Assembly: GCA_001800185.1 (NCBI GenBank) | Contig: MGUX01000006.1 | Location: 1-11,478, forward strand | Direction: 5' to 3' | Length of the DNA: 11,478 nt | From: Elusimicrobia bacterium RIFCSPLOWO2_12_FULL_59_9 | GTDB lineage: Bacteria > Elusimicrobiota > Elusimicrobia > O2-12-FULL-59-9 | Shown here: one piece after another, positions 1 to 7,041 of the stretch | Layout: every line of letters starts with the position of its first letter | Position numbering within the stretch: the stretch's first letter is position 1 | Notes under the pieces: generated by a model | The model's database searches: none | What the model was told of the DNA's origin: nothing | What the model saw: the letters and a program-made list of their open reading frames with translations, nothing else | Translations under genes and position numbers: made by a program

Positions 1-60
1 CTTGCGGCGAACCACATGGCATTTCTGGCAAATCGGCTTGACGCTGGCTCGAACTTTCAT
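1..60 (-). CDS. rpmJ: 50S ribosomal protein L36, 3' end outside window
   Basis: Only the first 20 residues are visible. They read as a typical zinc-binding (C+) L36: the start MKVRASVKPIC is followed by QKC, giving a CxxC pair at residues 11 and 14, then the basic stretch HVVRRK. L36 is a very small 50S protein, usually about 37 to 38 residues, that binds 23S rRNA; the second half of its zinc site (Cys and His) would lie beyond the left edge. The ATG is at position 60. A purine-rich GGGGAGGG lies upstream with a rather long spacer of about 10 bases. The gene follows infA after 27 bases, the normal place for rpmJ before rpsM-rpsK-rpsD-rpoA, which would be expected just outside the window. Confidence 0.93.
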   Translation of the reverse strand, partial: MKVRASVKPICQKCHVVRRK

Positions 61-87
61 GCGCTTGGGGCCCTCCCCGGCAACCCG

Positions 88-306
88 CTACTTCTTCCTA
101 TAGATGATGCGTCCGCGGTTCAAATCGTACGGCGACAACTCGACCTTCACGGTATCCCCCGGCAAAATCCTGATATAATGCACCCGCATTTTTCCCGAGA
201 TGTGCGCGATGATCAGCTTGCCCCCCGGCAGTTCCACCCTGAACATGGCATTGCCCAGGGCTTCCTTGATCTTGCCCTCCACCTCGATGCTGTCATTTTT
301 CGGCAT
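88..306 (-). CDS. infA: Translation initiation factor IF-1
   Basis: This 72-residue protein has the exact usual length of bacterial IF-1. It opens with MPKNDSIEVEGKI, contains the S1-type OB-fold features FRVELPGG and AHISGKMR and the PGDTVKVELSPYDL segment, and ends RGRIIYRKK. IF-1 binds the A site of the 30S subunit during initiation together with IF-2 and IF-3. The start codon lies inside the end of map, overlapping it by 14 bases. The only strong Shine-Dalgarno-like element (GGAGGT, about 321-326) is 14 bases from the ATG, so reinitiation after map may contribute to its translation. The start is fixed by family alignment. Nothing looks odd in the protein. Confidence 0.98.
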   Translation of the reverse strand: MPKNDSIEVEGKIKEALGNAMFRVELPGGKLIIAHISGKMRVHYIRILPGDTVKVELSPYDLNRGRIIYRKK

Positions 307-1072
307 AGCGTTTGGTCAAAACCTCCGGGCCGGACTCCGTCAAGACGATGGTGTGCTCAAAATGCGCCGACAGGCTCCCATCCGCCGTCACCGCCGTCCA
401 TTGATCCTCCAGAATACGGACCGAAGAGCCGCCGTCGTTGATCATGGGTTCGATGGCCAGGGTCATCCCCGCGGCCAGCCTGGGGCCCTGGCCGGACGGG
501 CCGTAATTGGGAACGGCGGGGTCCTCATGCAGCCTGCGTCCGATTCCATGCCCGATAAATTCGCGAACCACCGACTTGCCGAAGGATTCCGCGTAGGTTT
601 GCACGGCGTTGGAAATATCGCCGATGCGTCCGCCGTGCCTGGCCGCCGCGATGCCCTTCACCAAAGCCGTTTCCGTGATTTTCATGAGTTCGCTAGCCTT
701 CTCGGAAATTGCTCCCACCCCCACGGTGATGGCGGCATCCCCGTAAAAACCGTTGACGACCGCGCCGAAATCCAGGCTGACGATATCTCCCTCGCGGATG
801 ATCTTGTCCTTGCGGGGTATTCCATGAACCACCTCATCGTTGACAGAAACGCACAACACCGCCGGGTAGCCGCGATAGCGCAAAAAAGCGGCCTTGGCGC
901 CCGATTTTTCAAGTTCTTGACGGGCGATCTGGTCCAAATCCCAAGTGGACATGCCGGGTTGCATGGAGGCTTCCAGCAGGCTCAAGGTGCGCGCCACGAT
1001 TTGCCCCGCCTCGCGCATCCAGCCGATTTCCTTGGGGGTCTTGAGTTCGATTGATCCAGCCACCGCATCCAT
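293..1072 (-). CDS. map: Type I methionine aminopeptidase
   Basis: This 259-residue cytoplasmic metallopeptidase removes the N-terminal methionine from nascent proteins. All catalytic residues of the type I family are present and spaced exactly as in the E. coli enzyme, shifted by four: His83 (VVHGIPR), metal ligands Asp101 (SLDFGA), Asp112 (YGDAA), His175 (IGHGIGR), Glu208 (AIEPM) and Glu239 (HFEHTI). There is no N-terminal zinc-finger or SH3-binding extension, so it is the short bacterial form. It begins 8 bases after the adk stop and overlaps infA, consistent with cotranscription. The ATG is supported by an N-terminus (IELKTPKEIGWMREAG) that aligns with the family. Upstream ribosome-binding signal is weak. 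Confidence 0.98.
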   Translation of the reverse strand: MDAVAGSIELKTPKEIGWMREAGQIVARTLSLLEASMQPGMSTWDLDQIARQELEKSGAKAAFLRYRGYPAVLCVSVNDEVVHGIPRKDKIIREGDIVSLDFGAVVNGFYGDAAITVGVGAISEKASELMKITETALVKGIAAARHGGRIGDISNAVQTYAESFGKSVVREFIGHGIGRRLHEDPAVPNYGPSGQGPRLAAGMTLAIEPMINDGGSSVRILEDQWTAVTADGSLSAHFEHTIVLTESGPEVLTKRYAEK

Positions 1073-1080
1073 GATACGCT

Positions 1081-1758
1081 TCAGGCCTTTTTCAACAGGC
1101 GAGTCCCGATCTCGCCGGCAATGGTTTCGGTCACCTGCTCCGGCTTTTGAGACGCGTTCACCCGGAAAAAAAGCTCATTGGACTTGTAATAAGCCGCCAG
1201 GGGCTCGGTCAAATCTTTATAGACCACCAAACGGCGCTGCACGGTGCCGGGCATATCATCCTCGCGCTGGACAAGCGCTTTGGAGCACGCGTCGCAGACT
1301 CCGTCCTTCTTCGGCGGACGAAACACCAGGTTGTAGGGAGTTCCGCACGCGGAGCACATCCGCCGGCTGGTGAGCCTGCGTACGACCTCCTTTTCGGTCA
1401 AATCCAAAAATAGGACCAAATCGATCGCCCGGCCCTGCTGTTTCAGATACCGGTCCAAATCCTGCGCCTGCGGCAGCGTCCGCGGAAACCCGTCGAGCAA
1501 AAAACCCGGCGCCCCGCCTGGCCGCTCGCACAAAATGCCGTCGAGCCGCAGCCGCAGTATCTCAAAAATCATCTGGTCCGGCACCAATTGGCCGGCGTTG
1601 ACGTAGGAGGCGGCCTGCTCTCCCAGAGCGCCCTTGGCCGCGATCGCGTCGCGCAAAATGTCGCCGGTCGAGATATGGACGATGCCGTAGCGCTGCGCCA
1701 ACGCCTTGGATTGCGTGCCCTTGCCCGATCCCGGATACCCCAAAATGATCAAATTCAT
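1081..1758 (-). CDS. adk: Adenylate kinase, zinc-binding long-LID form
   Basis: This 225-residue enzyme interconverts ATP plus AMP with two ADP. The P-loop GYPGSGKGT is at residues 7-15, the NMP-binding region around 30-73 (STGDILRDAI onward), and the DGFPRT motif at 89-94. The LID domain (about 130-169) carries a CxxC...CxxC zinc site at Cys135, Cys138, Cys155 and Cys158. This structural zinc form is common in Gram-positive and many other non-enterobacterial groups; the E. coli enzyme lacks these cysteines. The C-terminus is a few residues longer than the usual 214 to 217. The gene sits between secY (16-base gap) and map (8-base gap), its standard location. No clear Shine-Dalgarno precedes the ATG, so translation may depend on coupling to secY. 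Confidence 0.98.
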   Translation of the reverse strand: MNLIILGYPGSGKGTQSKALAQRYGIVHISTGDILRDAIAAKGALGEQAASYVNAGQLVPDQMIFEILRLRLDGILCERPGGAPGFLLDGFPRTLPQAQDLDRYLKQQGRAIDLVLFLDLTEKEVVRRLTSRRMCSACGTPYNLVFRPPKKDGVCDACSKALVQREDDMPGTVQRRLVVYKDLTEPLAAYYKSNELFFRVNASQKPEQVTETIAGEIGTRLLKKA

Positions 1759-1774
1759 ATTTAGCCGGCGCCGT

Positions 1775-3106
1775 TTACGCTCCGACGTTGAACCATCTCC
1801 CCTTAATTCTACCTTTTTTCAAAAACCCCTCATAATGGCGCATGATGAGATGCGCCTCCAGTTGTCCTATCGTGTCCAATCCGACCCCCACCACGATCAG
1901 CAAGGAGGTCCCGCCGAAAAAAAACGGCACGTTGAGCCAGTTGCGAAGCAGGTCCGGAAGCACGGCCAGCGCGGCCACCGACAGGGCGCCGACAAGCGTG
2001 ATGCGCTCCATGACCCATTGAATATATTGCGCCGTCGGCGGACCCGGCCGGATTCCCGGCACAAAACCGCCCCATTTTTTCATATTCTCCGCCAAATCGT
2101 CCGGATTGATGCTGACCGAATTGTAAAAGTAGCAGAAAAAAATGATCAGCCCCACGTAGATCATCTCGTAAAACATGTTCTGGCTGGTCATGAAACCCTG
2201 GATTTTTTGAGCCCAGGGCGAGGCTTGCGCGAACTGAATGAGCGTCATCGGCACCGCCAGGATGGAAACGGCGAAAATCACGGCGATAACGCCGGATTGA
2301 TCCACCTTGAGGGGTAAATAGGTGCTCGCCCCGCCGTACATTTTTCTTCCCACCACTCGTTTGGCGTACTGCACCGGGATTTTCCTCTGGCCCGTCTCCA
2401 GCCAAACCACGAGCCCGATGACGATCAAAACCATCGCGGTCATAAACAGCGTCTGGAAGAGACTGATTTCCTCCAAGCGCAGAAGTTGAATGACCTTGGT
2501 CACCGCGCTCGGAAGGCGGTCGATGATGCCGGCGAAAATGATCAAAGAAACGCCGTTGCCGATGCCTCGTTCCGTGATTTGTTCCCCCAGCCACATGATG
2601 AACACCGTGCCGGTCGTCAGCGTCAGCACCGTCATCAAGTAAAAGCCGATGGTGGGATCGCTGACCACCGGTATATTGCCCGGCGTCGGCATATTGCTCA
2701 TGGCGATGGTCAGGCCGAAGGACTGAAAGGCGGCCAGCACCAGCGTCAAGTAGCGGATATACTGGTTGAGCTTGCGGCGGCCAAGCTCGCCTTCCCTGGC
2801 CAGGCGGTCCAAATACGGCACGACGTGAGCGCCTTGCAGAAGGCTCATAATGATGGAGGCGTTGATATAAGGCATGACCCCCATGGAAAAAATGGAAAAC
2901 TGACCCAGGGCGCCGCCCGAGAAAATATCCAAAAAGCCTAAAAGCGTGTTTTGATGCGCGGCGAAAAGATTGCGGACGGCCTCGGTGTTGATGCCGGGCA
3001 CCGGAATGGCGGCGCCCACCCGGAACACGGCCAGGCAGCCCAGAGTGAACAAGACCTTGTTTCTTAAGGCCTTGATCTTAACGATGTCGGTCGCTGATTC
3101 TAACAT
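1775..3106 (-). CDS. secY: Protein translocase subunit SecY
   Basis: This 443-residue polytopic membrane protein forms the central channel of the SecYEG translocon. Family landmarks run in order: LRNKVLFTLG near residue 14 at the start of TM1, IPVPGIN (34-40), the plug region GGALGQFSIFSMG, the signature GVMPYINASIIMSLL (76-90), GEQITERGIGNGVSLIIF (174-191), YAKRVVGRKMYGG (247-259), the cytoplasmic loop PGIRPGPPT (350-358) and GGTSLLIVVGVGLDTIGQ (398-415) in TM10. About ten hydrophobic segments can be traced, matching the family. It overlaps the end of rplO by 7 bases and precedes adk by 16. No convincing Shine-Dalgarno lies upstream, so reinitiation from rplO is likely (inference). Confidence 0.98.
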   Translation of the reverse strand: MLESATDIVKIKALRNKVLFTLGCLAVFRVGAAIPVPGINTEAVRNLFAAHQNTLLGFLDIFSGGALGQFSIFSMGVMPYINASIIMSLLQGAHVVPYLDRLAREGELGRRKLNQYIRYLTLVLAAFQSFGLTIAMSNMPTPGNIPVVSDPTIGFYLMTVLTLTTGTVFIMWLGEQITERGIGNGVSLIIFAGIIDRLPSAVTKVIQLLRLEEISLFQTLFMTAMVLIVIGLVVWLETGQRKIPVQYAKRVVGRKMYGGASTYLPLKVDQSGVIAVIFAVSILAVPMTLIQFAQASPWAQKIQGFMTSQNMFYEMIYVGLIIFFCYFYNSVSINPDDLAENMKKWGGFVPGIRPGPPTAQYIQWVMERITLVGALSVAALAVLPDLLRNWLNVPFFFGGTSLLIVVGVGLDTIGQLEAHLIMRHYEGFLKKGRIKGRWFNVGA

Positions 3107-3591
3107 GCTGTGCGGCTGGATTTTTCGGACAGAACGATGGTCCCGCCTGCGGCCTCAACCTTCTTCTTGGCGTCCTGGGAAAAAGCGTCCACGACGATTT
3201 TCAAAGGCTTCTTGAGCTCGCCGCCGGCCAAAATCTTGACCTGCTGATTTTTTCCGATCAGTCCGCGCTGGCGCAGGACGTCGCGGCTGACGGCATCGCC
3301 GGCGGAAAAAACGCCGTCTAAATCCGAAAGGTTCAAGACGCCGTAGCGAACCTGGAAAGCGCGGTTGCTGAAGCCGCGCTTCGGAATGCGCCGCAAAAAC
3401 GGATTTTGCCCGCCCTCAAAGCCGGGCCGTTTGCTCGATCCCGTGCGGGCGGACTGCCCCTTTCCGCCCCGGCTCGAAGTTTTCCCATGGCCGGAGGAGC
3501 GGCCGCGCCCCAGGAGAAGGCGCCGCTGGCGCGCCCCGGTCGTGGGAAATAAATTCCACAGTCCCGTCCGCGCTTTCTCGCCCGCCGTCAT
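3100..3591 (-). CDS. rplO: 50S ribosomal protein L15
   Basis: This 163-residue protein has the L15 layout. A basic glycine-rich N-terminal arm contains LGRGRSSGHGKTSSRGGKGQ at residues 27-46, then the L15 signature GFEGGQNPFLRRIPKRGF (57-74), then a globular C-terminal domain ending AAGGTIVLSEKSSRTAC. L15 binds 23S rRNA late in 50S assembly. It is somewhat longer than the roughly 145 residues usual in E. coli-type proteins, mostly at both ends. The ATG overlaps the rpsE stop (ATGA), and its own stop lies inside the secY start. rpmD, often found between rpsE and rplO, is absent. Confidence 0.97.
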   Translation of the reverse strand: MTAGEKARTGLWNLFPTTGARQRRLLLGRGRSSGHGKTSSRGGKGQSARTGSSKRPGFEGGQNPFLRRIPKRGFSNRAFQVRYGVLNLSDLDGVFSAGDAVSRDVLRQRGLIGKNQQVKILAGGELKKPLKIVVDAFSQDAKKKVEAAGGTIVLSEKSSRTAC

Positions 3592-4163
3592 GTCCGGCCT
3601 CGGATCGCGGCGATTTCCTCTTTGGTTTTGAGCGACTTCAAGGCCGCCAGCGTCGAGTAAACCATGTTGAACGGATTGGAGGATCTTTGATTCTTGGTTA
3701 AAATGTCCGTGACCCCGGCGGCTTCCAAAGTCGCCCGCACCCCGCCCCCCGCGATCACGCCGGTGCCTTTATAGGCGGGCTTCATCCACACCTGCCCGGA
3801 GCCGAAGCGGCCCACCACCGCATGCGGGATAGTCCCGTCAAAGATCGGGACCTTGAACATATTTTTTTTGGCGTGCGCGGAGGCCTTCTTGATCGCCGCC
3901 TGCACCTCCTTCGCCTTCCCAAAACCGGCCCCCACCTGCCCGTGCTTGTCGCCGGTCACGACCAGAGCGCTGAAAGAAAATCTTTTTCCGCCCTTCACCA
4001 CCTTCGTGACGCGGTTGATGGTCACGACGGTCTCCTGCAGCCCGGAGTCGGCCCCGGACGCGCCGCCGCCCCTGAAGGAGGGCTTCAACCGGCCGGATTT
4101 TCTTTCCTCAGCCGGCGGCGCATCTTGAGTCTTTTCCGTTTTTTCAGCTTTAACCTCTTGCAT
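3588..4163 (-). CDS. rpsE: 30S ribosomal protein S5
   Basis: This 191-residue protein matches S5, which acts in decoding accuracy and, with S4 and S3, at the mRNA entry site. The double-stranded-RNA-binding fold starts near residue 43 (QETVVTINRVTKVVKGGKRF) and continues through ALVVTGDKHGQVGAGFGKAKEV. The C-terminal half has GTGVIAGGGVRATLEAAGV (133-151) and SSNPFNMV. The first about 42 residues form an extra low-complexity, charged and then glycine-rich tail not present in the 167-residue E. coli protein; N-terminal extensions of S5 occur in several phyla. GGAG lies 9 bases before the ATG. The gene follows rplR after 3 bases and overlaps rplO by ATGA. Confidence 0.97.
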   Translation of the reverse strand: MQEVKAEKTEKTQDAPPAEERKSGRLKPSFRGGGASGADSGLQETVVTINRVTKVVKGGKRFSFSALVVTGDKHGQVGAGFGKAKEVQAAIKKASAHAKKNMFKVPIFDGTIPHAVVGRFGSGQVWMKPAYKGTGVIAGGGVRATLEAAGVTDILTKNQRSSNPFNMVYSTLAALKSLKTKEEIAAIRGRT

Positions 4164-4166
4164 AAA

Positions 4167-4529
4167 TTAAAACTCCAGTCCCTCTTTTCTGGCGGCATCC
4201 GCCAAAGCCGCCAAGCGGCCGTGGTACAAGCGCCCCCCGCGGTCAAATCGAACCCGCTTAACCCCGGCCCCCAGGGCCTGCTTGGCCACCAATTCTCCCA
4301 CAAGCTTGGCGGCGTCTTTGTTCTTGCCTGATTTCAACCGTGCCTTGATCTCTTTGGAAAGGCTCGACGCGAACGCCAACGTTTTGCCCTCTTTGTCGTC
4401 GATGACCTGGGCATAAAGATGCCGCAGGCTCCGGTAAACGCTTAAACGCGGCCATTCCAACTGGCGGCCGAGAATCCTCTTGACCCTGGCTCTTCGAAAC
4501 TGGTAGCGTTCCTTGCTCGATTTAGGCAT
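4167..4529 (-). CDS. rplR: 50S ribosomal protein L18
   Basis: This 120-residue protein is of normal L18 length. It has a basic N-terminal arm (SSKERYQFRRARVKRIL), the WPRLSVYRSLRHLYAQVIDD segment at 26-45 and the C-terminal signature VRFDRGGRLYHGRLAALADA followed by ARKEGLEF. L18 binds 5S rRNA with L5 and helps build the central protuberance of the 50S subunit. Its ATG overlaps the rplF stop by one base (TAATG). An AG-rich stretch with GAGGG lies about 9 bases upstream of the start. Its stop is 3 bases from rpsE. Confidence 0.97.
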   Translation of the reverse strand: MPKSSKERYQFRRARVKRILGRQLEWPRLSVYRSLRHLYAQVIDDKEGKTLAFASSLSKEIKARLKSGKNKDAAKLVGELVAKQALGAGVKRVRFDRGGRLYHGRLAALADAARKEGLEF

Positions 4530-5083
4530 TATTTCTTGCCCTCGCCCCCGGCGGCCGCCTTGCCCGCCTTGCGGAAGATATGCTCGCCCACGTACTGGAG
4601 GCCGGTGGCCTTATAAGGCTCCGGAGGCCTCAGGCCGCGGACTCGCGCCGCAAAAGATCCCACTTGCTCCTTGCTGGCGCCGGAAATGTCGAAGGTGATC
4701 ATTTTGGGGCCGACCACGACCTTTAAATCTTTTGGAACCTCGACTTCCACCGGATGCGAAAACCCCATTTGAAATATCAGCTTGCCGCCTTCCAGACGGC
4801 CACGGTAGCCCACTCCGACGATGTGAAGGCTCTTGGTAAATCCTTCCGCCACCCCATGAATCATATTGGCAAGCCGCATGCGCGTGGTTCCGTAAATGGC
4901 GCTGTTTTTTTCCAGATTATCGATGAAAACCAAAAGCTTCCCGTCCTTCAACTCCACGCGGGCGGCCTCCGGCAGCGCTTCAGACAGCTCGCCCAACGGC
5001 CCCTTCGCGCGAACGACGCGGTCCTCGATCTGCACTTCGACCTTGGAAGGAACTGCAATCGGCTGTCGGCCCAGACGGCTCAT
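4529..5083 (-). CDS. rplF: 50S ribosomal protein L6
   Basis: This 184-residue protein carries both alpha-beta repeats of L6. It opens MSRLGRQPIAVPSKVEVQI, shows KGPLGELS in the first domain, and has the second-domain features VGVGYRGRLEGGKLIFQMGFSHPV split around residue 100 and the signature PPEPYKATGLQYVGEHI near 152-168. L6 sits close to the GTPase-associated region of the 50S subunit. The C-terminal tail is Lys/Gly/Ala rich. A strong GGGGAGAGGGG stretch lies about 11 bases upstream of the ATG. The gene is 22 bases after rpsH and shares TAATG with rplR. Confidence 0.98.
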   Translation of the reverse strand: MSRLGRQPIAVPSKVEVQIEDRVVRAKGPLGELSEALPEAARVELKDGKLLVFIDNLEKNSAIYGTTRMRLANMIHGVAEGFTKSLHIVGVGYRGRLEGGKLIFQMGFSHPVEVEVPKDLKVVVGPKMITFDISGASKEQVGSFAARVRGLRPPEPYKATGLQYVGEHIFRKAGKAAAGGEGKK

Positions 5084-5105
5084 GGATCTTTTTTCCCCTC
5101 TCCCC

Positions 5106-5498
5106 TTACCACACCAGACAAAGGACTTCGCCCCCGACCTTTTGCGTGCGGGCCTGCTTTTCCGTCATCAACCCCTTGGATGTGGTCAGAATCGGAACCG
5201 CAAACCCCACTGGAACGCGCATCCGCTCCTTATAAGACTGGTAAATCCTAAGCCCGGGCTTGGAAATACGCTTAATCCCCTGGATCACCCGCTCTTTTTG
5301 AGGGGTGTACTTCAAAAACACGCGGATGGTTCCCCGCTGCCGGTCCACATAAAGGCTCTTGTAATTGGCGATAAAACCTTCATCCTTGAGAACGCGCACC
5401 AACTCCAATTTGATCTTGGAATAAGGAATGTCCACGCGATCCTTGAACTTCGCGTTGGCGTTCCGAATCCGCGTCAGCATATCCCCGATTGTATCCAT
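5106..5498 (-). CDS. rpsH: 30S ribosomal protein S8
   Basis: This 130-residue protein has the usual S8 length. The start MDTIGDMLTRIRNANAKF is canonical, and the end TSKGLMTEKQARTQKVGG then EVLCLVW is the S8 rRNA-binding signature. S8 is a primary binder of the central 16S rRNA domain, and in E. coli it represses translation of the spc operon through a target near rplE; I could not identify such a target here. GAGG lies 8 bases upstream of the ATG. The 41-base gap to rpsN is the largest among the spc-type genes and holds no further recognizable feature. Confidence 0.98.
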   Translation of the reverse strand: MDTIGDMLTRIRNANAKFKDRVDIPYSKIKLELVRVLKDEGFIANYKSLYVDRQRGTIRVFLKYTPQKERVIQGIKRISKPGLRIYQSYKERMRVPVGFAVPILTTSKGLMTEKQARTQKVGGEVLCLVW

Positions 5499-5539
5499 GG
5501 ATCAAACCTCAAACGGCGATTCGCCGGAACCCCCCGGCC

Positions 5540-5725
5540 TTACCAGCTTGATTTTCGCACGCCCGGGATCTGCCCGGCGTGAGCCAATTTCCTGAAACAG
5601 ATGCGGCACAACCCGAAGTCCCGGTAATATCCCCGTGCACGACCGCAAGTCTGGCAGCGGTTGACGTGCCGGACCGCGTATTTGGGAGGCCTTCTGGTTT
5701 TAGCTTCCCACGCGAGAGTCGCCAT
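5540..5725 (-). CDS. rpsN: 30S ribosomal protein S14, zinc-binding short form
   Basis: This 61-residue protein is the short, zinc-containing (type Z) S14. It has CQTC at residues 24-27 and CRIC at 40-43, with the typical GYYRDFGLCRICFRKLA and a C-terminal GVRKSSW. It binds the 3' major domain of 16S rRNA in the head of the 30S subunit. The long zinc-free form, about 100 residues, is found in E. coli. AGGAG stands 5 bases before the ATG and includes part of the rplE TAG stop, so the two genes are tightly coupled. The gene lies between rplE and rpsH as usual. Confidence 0.98.
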   Translation of the reverse strand: MATLAWEAKTRRPPKYAVRHVNRCQTCGRARGYYRDFGLCRICFRKLAHAGQIPGVRKSSW

Positions 5726-5733
5726 ATGCGCTC

Positions 5734-6339
5734 CTAATCGTCCCTGTCATCCTTATCCTTGGGCTTCTTAAACGGCATTCCCAAAAGCTGCAGCAGATCC
5801 TTGGCCGAGGACGCGTCCGCGCCGGAGGTCACAAAGGAGATGTTCATGCCGCGCGCCTTGGGCGATTTTTCCAAATTCACCTCGGGAAAAATGTGGTGCT
5901 CCAAGATCCCCAAATTAAAGTTGCCCTGGCCGTCGAAGCCGGCGGCGTCCAATCCCCTGAAGTCCCGGATGCGGGGAATGGCCATCGATATCAGGTGATC
6001 GAGAAATTCAAACATGCGGTCGCCCCGCAAGGTCACCTTCAGTCCGATGGGCATTCCTTCGCGCAGCTTGAAGTTTGAAATTGACTTTTTGGCGCGGCAT
6101 ATGCGCGGCAACTGGCCCGTGATGACGCCGAGCTCTCCGCGGGCGGCGTCAAAAACCTGGACGTTGTCCTTCCCTTCCGACACGCCCATATTGACGACGA
6201 TGTTTCTTAAGCGCGGAACGGCGAAGGGATTGGCATACCCGTGGCGCTGCATCATCTCGGCGACGATCACATTTTTGTAGGCTTCTTTGAGCCGCGGCAC
6301 GTAGGCGCCGGACTGGGCGGCAGGTTTTTTTTCGGTCAT
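5734..6339 (-). CDS. rplE: 50S ribosomal protein L5
   Basis: This 201-residue protein is L5, which binds 5S rRNA and contacts the P-site tRNA. Family blocks are VPRLRNIVVNMGVSEG (41-56), KSISNFKLREGMPIGLKVTLRG (85-106, read in two parts), IPRIRDFRGLDAAGFDGQGN (121-140), NLGILEHHIFPEV and KARGMNISFVTS. I start it at 6339, where ATGA overlaps the rplX stop and the N-terminus is MTEKKPAAQ. The frame stays open nine codons further upstream, but that would run into rplX with no family support. The last 11 residues are a charged tail of Lys and Asp beyond the usual end at PFKK. Confidence 0.96.
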   Translation of the reverse strand: MTEKKPAAQSGAYVPRLKEAYKNVIVAEMMQRHGYANPFAVPRLRNIVVNMGVSEGKDNVQVFDAARGELGVITGQLPRICRAKKSISNFKLREGMPIGLKVTLRGDRMFEFLDHLISMAIPRIRDFRGLDAAGFDGQGNFNLGILEHHIFPEVNLEKSPKARGMNISFVTSGADASSAKDLLQLLGMPFKKPKDKDDRDD

Positions 6340-6647
6340 AAAATCACTTCTCCGCACTTGCGGCATAAGCGCACTTTTTCACCGCTGGTCAACACGTCGC
6401 GCTTGGGGCGCATCGGCTGCTTGCACTTGGGGCACATCAGCATGAGGTTGGAAAGATGCAGCGGCGCCTCCAGTTTCTGAAGCCCGCCCGGCTGCCCGCC
6501 CTGGGCCCGGCGATGCTTGGTCACCATATTGATTTTGGAGACTATCACGCGGCTTTTGGCGGGGAGCAGCTTAAGCACCTCCCCCTTTTTTCCCTTGTCC
6601 TTGCCCGCGATCACCAGGACCATGTCTTTCTTTCGAATGTTGAGCAT
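6336..6647 (-). CDS. rplX: 50S ribosomal protein L24 with zinc-ribbon motif
   Basis: This 103-residue protein is L24, which nucleates 50S assembly and lies near the tunnel exit. The KOW motif spans about residues 5-30 (VIAGKDKGKKGEVLKLLP), followed by NMVTKHRRAQGGQPGG. The C-terminal part has MCPKCKQP and RLCRKCGE, placing four cysteines at 72, 75, 95 and 98, the zinc-binding (C+) form known in many bacteria but not in E. coli. An AAGGG stretch is about 6 bases before the ATG. Its stop overlaps the rplE start by ATGA. Confidence 0.97.
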   Translation of the reverse strand: MLNIRKKDMVLVIAGKDKGKKGEVLKLLPAKSRVIVSKINMVTKHRRAQGGQPGGLQKLEAPLHLSNLMLMCPKCKQPMRPKRDVLTSGEKVRLCRKCGEVIL

Positions 6648-6666
6648 GCGAAACCCTTGCCGGCGG

Positions 6667-7032
6667 CTATACCACTTCCGGCGCCAGCGAAATGATTTTT
6701 AGAAAATTTTTGTCCCGCAGCTCGCGCGCGACGGGACCGAACACGCGGGTGCCCTTGGGCTCTCCCGCGTCGACGATGCAGGCCGCGTTGTCGTCAAAGC
6801 GCACATACGATCCGTCCGGCCTGCGGCTTTCTTTTCGAGTGCGGACGATGACCGCCCTGACCACGTCGCCTTTTTTGATGGCCGCCCTGGGCAGCGCCTC
6901 CCTGACGGAGCAAACCACGATATCGCCCAAGCGGGCATAACGTCTCCAACTGCCGCCCATGACGTGAAAACATTGAAGCCGTTTGGCCCCGGAATTGTCG
7001 GCGACGTTTAAAATCGACCTTAATTGGACCAT
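6667..7032 (-). CDS. rplN: 50S ribosomal protein L14
   Basis: This 121-residue protein is of normal L14 length and strongly conserved. It has VADNSGAKRLQCFHVMGG (10-27), the GDIVVCSVREALP block, VVRAVIVRTRKESRRPDGSY (split 57-76), FDDNAACIV and the end GTRVFGPVARELRDKNFLKI. L14 forms an intersubunit bridge with 16S rRNA helix 14 and contacts L19. AGGAG stands 6 bases before the ATG and overlaps the rpsQ TAG stop. The gene starts the spc-like part of the superoperon, but no separate promoter is visible in the 9-base gap before it. Confidence 0.98.
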   Translation of the reverse strand: MVQLRSILNVADNSGAKRLQCFHVMGGSWRRYARLGDIVVCSVREALPRAAIKKGDVVRAVIVRTRKESRRPDGSYVRFDDNAACIVDAGEPKGTRVFGPVARELRDKNFLKIISLAPEVV

Positions 7033-7041
7033 CCTGAACTC

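Noticed and set aside
200..1054. A 284-codon open frame on the plus strand
   Set aside because: It is antisense to map and infA, both confirmed by catalytic or family residues.
6340..6366. Longer rplE start nine codons upstream
   Set aside because: It would extend L5 into the end of rplX with residues that have no counterpart in the family, while the ATG at 6339 forms a normal ATGA overlap with the rplX stop.
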